From assembly GCA_013298745.1 (NCBI GenBank), contig JAAFIT010000181.1, forward strand, positions 1 through 5,692: 5,692 bases of DNA, given 5' to 3'. Position 1 is the first letter of the stretch, and the number at the start of each line of letters is the position of its first letter. Below the pieces are notes generated by a model that ran no database searches, was not told the origin of the DNA, and saw nothing but the letters and a program-made list of their open reading frames with translations. Made by a program: the position numbers and the translations under genes. Shown one piece after another: positions 5,204 through 5,692 of this stretch. The DNA is from Sphingomonadales bacterium (lineage in GTDB: Bacteria > Pseudomonadota > Alphaproteobacteria > Sphingomonadales > Sphingomonadaceae).

Positions 5204-5219
5204 CGCGAGATACGCGCGA

Positions 5220-5246
5220 GCGGGAGGACGATGTCGTCCTCGCCGC
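5220..5246 (+). promoter_or_regulatory. Strong intercistronic hairpin
   Basis: GAGGACG (5224-5230) and CGTCCTC (5235-5241) form a perfect 7-bp stem with loop ATGT. It is extended by GCGG (5220-5223) pairing with CCGC (5243-5246) past one bulged G. It begins 17 bases after the upstream stop codon. No T-run follows. It could partly terminate transcription, protect an mRNA 3' end, or set relative expression of the two genes. Confidence 0.5.
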
Positions 5247-5302
5247 GTGTCAGACGCAACCCAGCCACGCGAACGCAAGGTTGAGTTTCAGGGATTTTGT
5301 CG

Positions 5303-5692
5303 ATGATTTATTCGGTTATTACAGTCGCTGCCCTGCTTGGTAGTGCCGGCATGGCGTGGAAGTGGGGCGGGTTGGACGAAAAGCTGGCAGCCTTCGGGTT
5401 CATTCTGGCCGCCCTTGCCACCAATCTTGCGAATGCCAATTCCTATGCGCGAACCGAAACGGGCATCCTTGCGATCGATTTCGCCTTGCTGCTCGGCTTG
5501 ATCATCATCGCGCTGCGCAGCGATCGCTTCTGGCCGATGTGGGCCGCTGGCTTCCAGATTGTTGCCGTGATGGTGCACATCGCCAGCATGATCGAAACGG
5601 GTGACTTTGCCTGGGCCTATGCCGTCGGACTGATTTTCTGGACCTACCCGGTGCTCATCGCCCTTGGCGTCGGCACCTGGCTCGAAGGCCGC
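5303..5692 (+). CDS. Multi-pass membrane protein of unknown function, 3' end outside the window
   Basis: An open frame starts at the ATG at 5303 and runs 130 codons to the window edge without a stop. CAGGGA (5289-5294) lies eight bases before the ATG and supports the start. Five hydrophobic segments are visible: about 1-18 (MIYSVITVAALLGSAGMA), 27-46, 53-71 (TGILAIDFALLLGLIIIALR), 77-96 (WPMWAAGFQIVAVMVHIASM) and 104-125 (AWAYAVGLIFWTYPVLIALG). A short acidic loop (GLDEK) and an RSDRFWP loop connect helices. It resembles small uncharacterised membrane proteins I recall from sphingomonads that end soon after a motif like GTWLEGR (124-130), so little of the gene may be missing. It is third in the plus-strand run behind the membrane-anchored regulator. 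No transporter, kinase or protease signature is seen. Confidence 0.75.
   Translation, partial: MIYSVITVAALLGSAGMAWKWGGLDEKLAAFGFILAALATNLANANSYARTETGILAIDFALLLGLIIIALRSDRFWPMWAAGFQIVAVMVHIASMIETGDFAWAYAVGLIFWTYPVLIALGVGTWLEGR

Noticed and set aside
5231..5284. A 17-codon open frame (MSSSPRVRRNPATRTQG) before the last gene, considered as a leader peptide
   Set aside because: Its start lies in the loop of the 5220-5246 hairpin and the purine run is only about two bases away, which is too close for good initiation. It shows no run of a regulatory amino acid.

Overview
The window is GC-rich and densely coded. Codon use, gene content and intergenic repeat style suggest an alphaproteobacterium, most likely a sphingomonad (Sphingomonadales). 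This placement rests on remembered family resemblance, not on a search. No rRNA, tRNA, CRISPR array, insertion sequence or phage gene was seen.

Layout, left to right. (1) The 5' part of a DUF4126-type membrane protein runs leftward off the edge (1-194, minus). It is divergent, across 53 bp, from a NUDT19-like Nudix hydrolase (248-1042, plus). (2) A 107-residue three-helix membrane protein of unknown function (1043-1366, minus) converges on the Nudix gene so tightly that the two stop codons touch. (3) Two tandem genes for small exported EF-hand proteins follow (1497-1781 and 1873-2145, plus). The second has its own candidate promoter and a perfect stem-loop just before its Shine-Dalgarno sequence. 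(4) Positions 2151-2280 hold two inverted copies of a hairpin repeat, one placed just after the stop codon of each convergent neighbour. (5) A 515-residue biotin-dependent acyl-CoA carboxyltransferase subunit occupies 2281-3828 (minus), with no biotin carboxylase or biotin carrier gene in view. (6) After a 198-bp leader or regulatory gap comes a three-gene plus-strand run: a LuxR-type helix-turn-helix protein with a C-terminal membrane segment (4027-4755), an Ala-rich helical protein of unknown function (4826-5203), and a multi-pass membrane protein that continues past the right edge (5303-5692).

Links between genes. Most neighbours look like independent housekeeping or accessory genes. The clearest candidate functional unit is the final trio. 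It has a DNA-binding protein that appears tethered to the inner membrane and lacks any receiver or ligand-binding domain, a small probably cytoplasmic helical partner, and a polytopic membrane protein. It could be a compact membrane-to-DNA signalling module, but that is inference from order and topology only. The EF-hand pair suggests an envelope calcium-binding function. The strongest sequence-level observation is the repeat pair, whose two copies differ by a compensatory base-pair swap that keeps an 8-bp hairpin intact.
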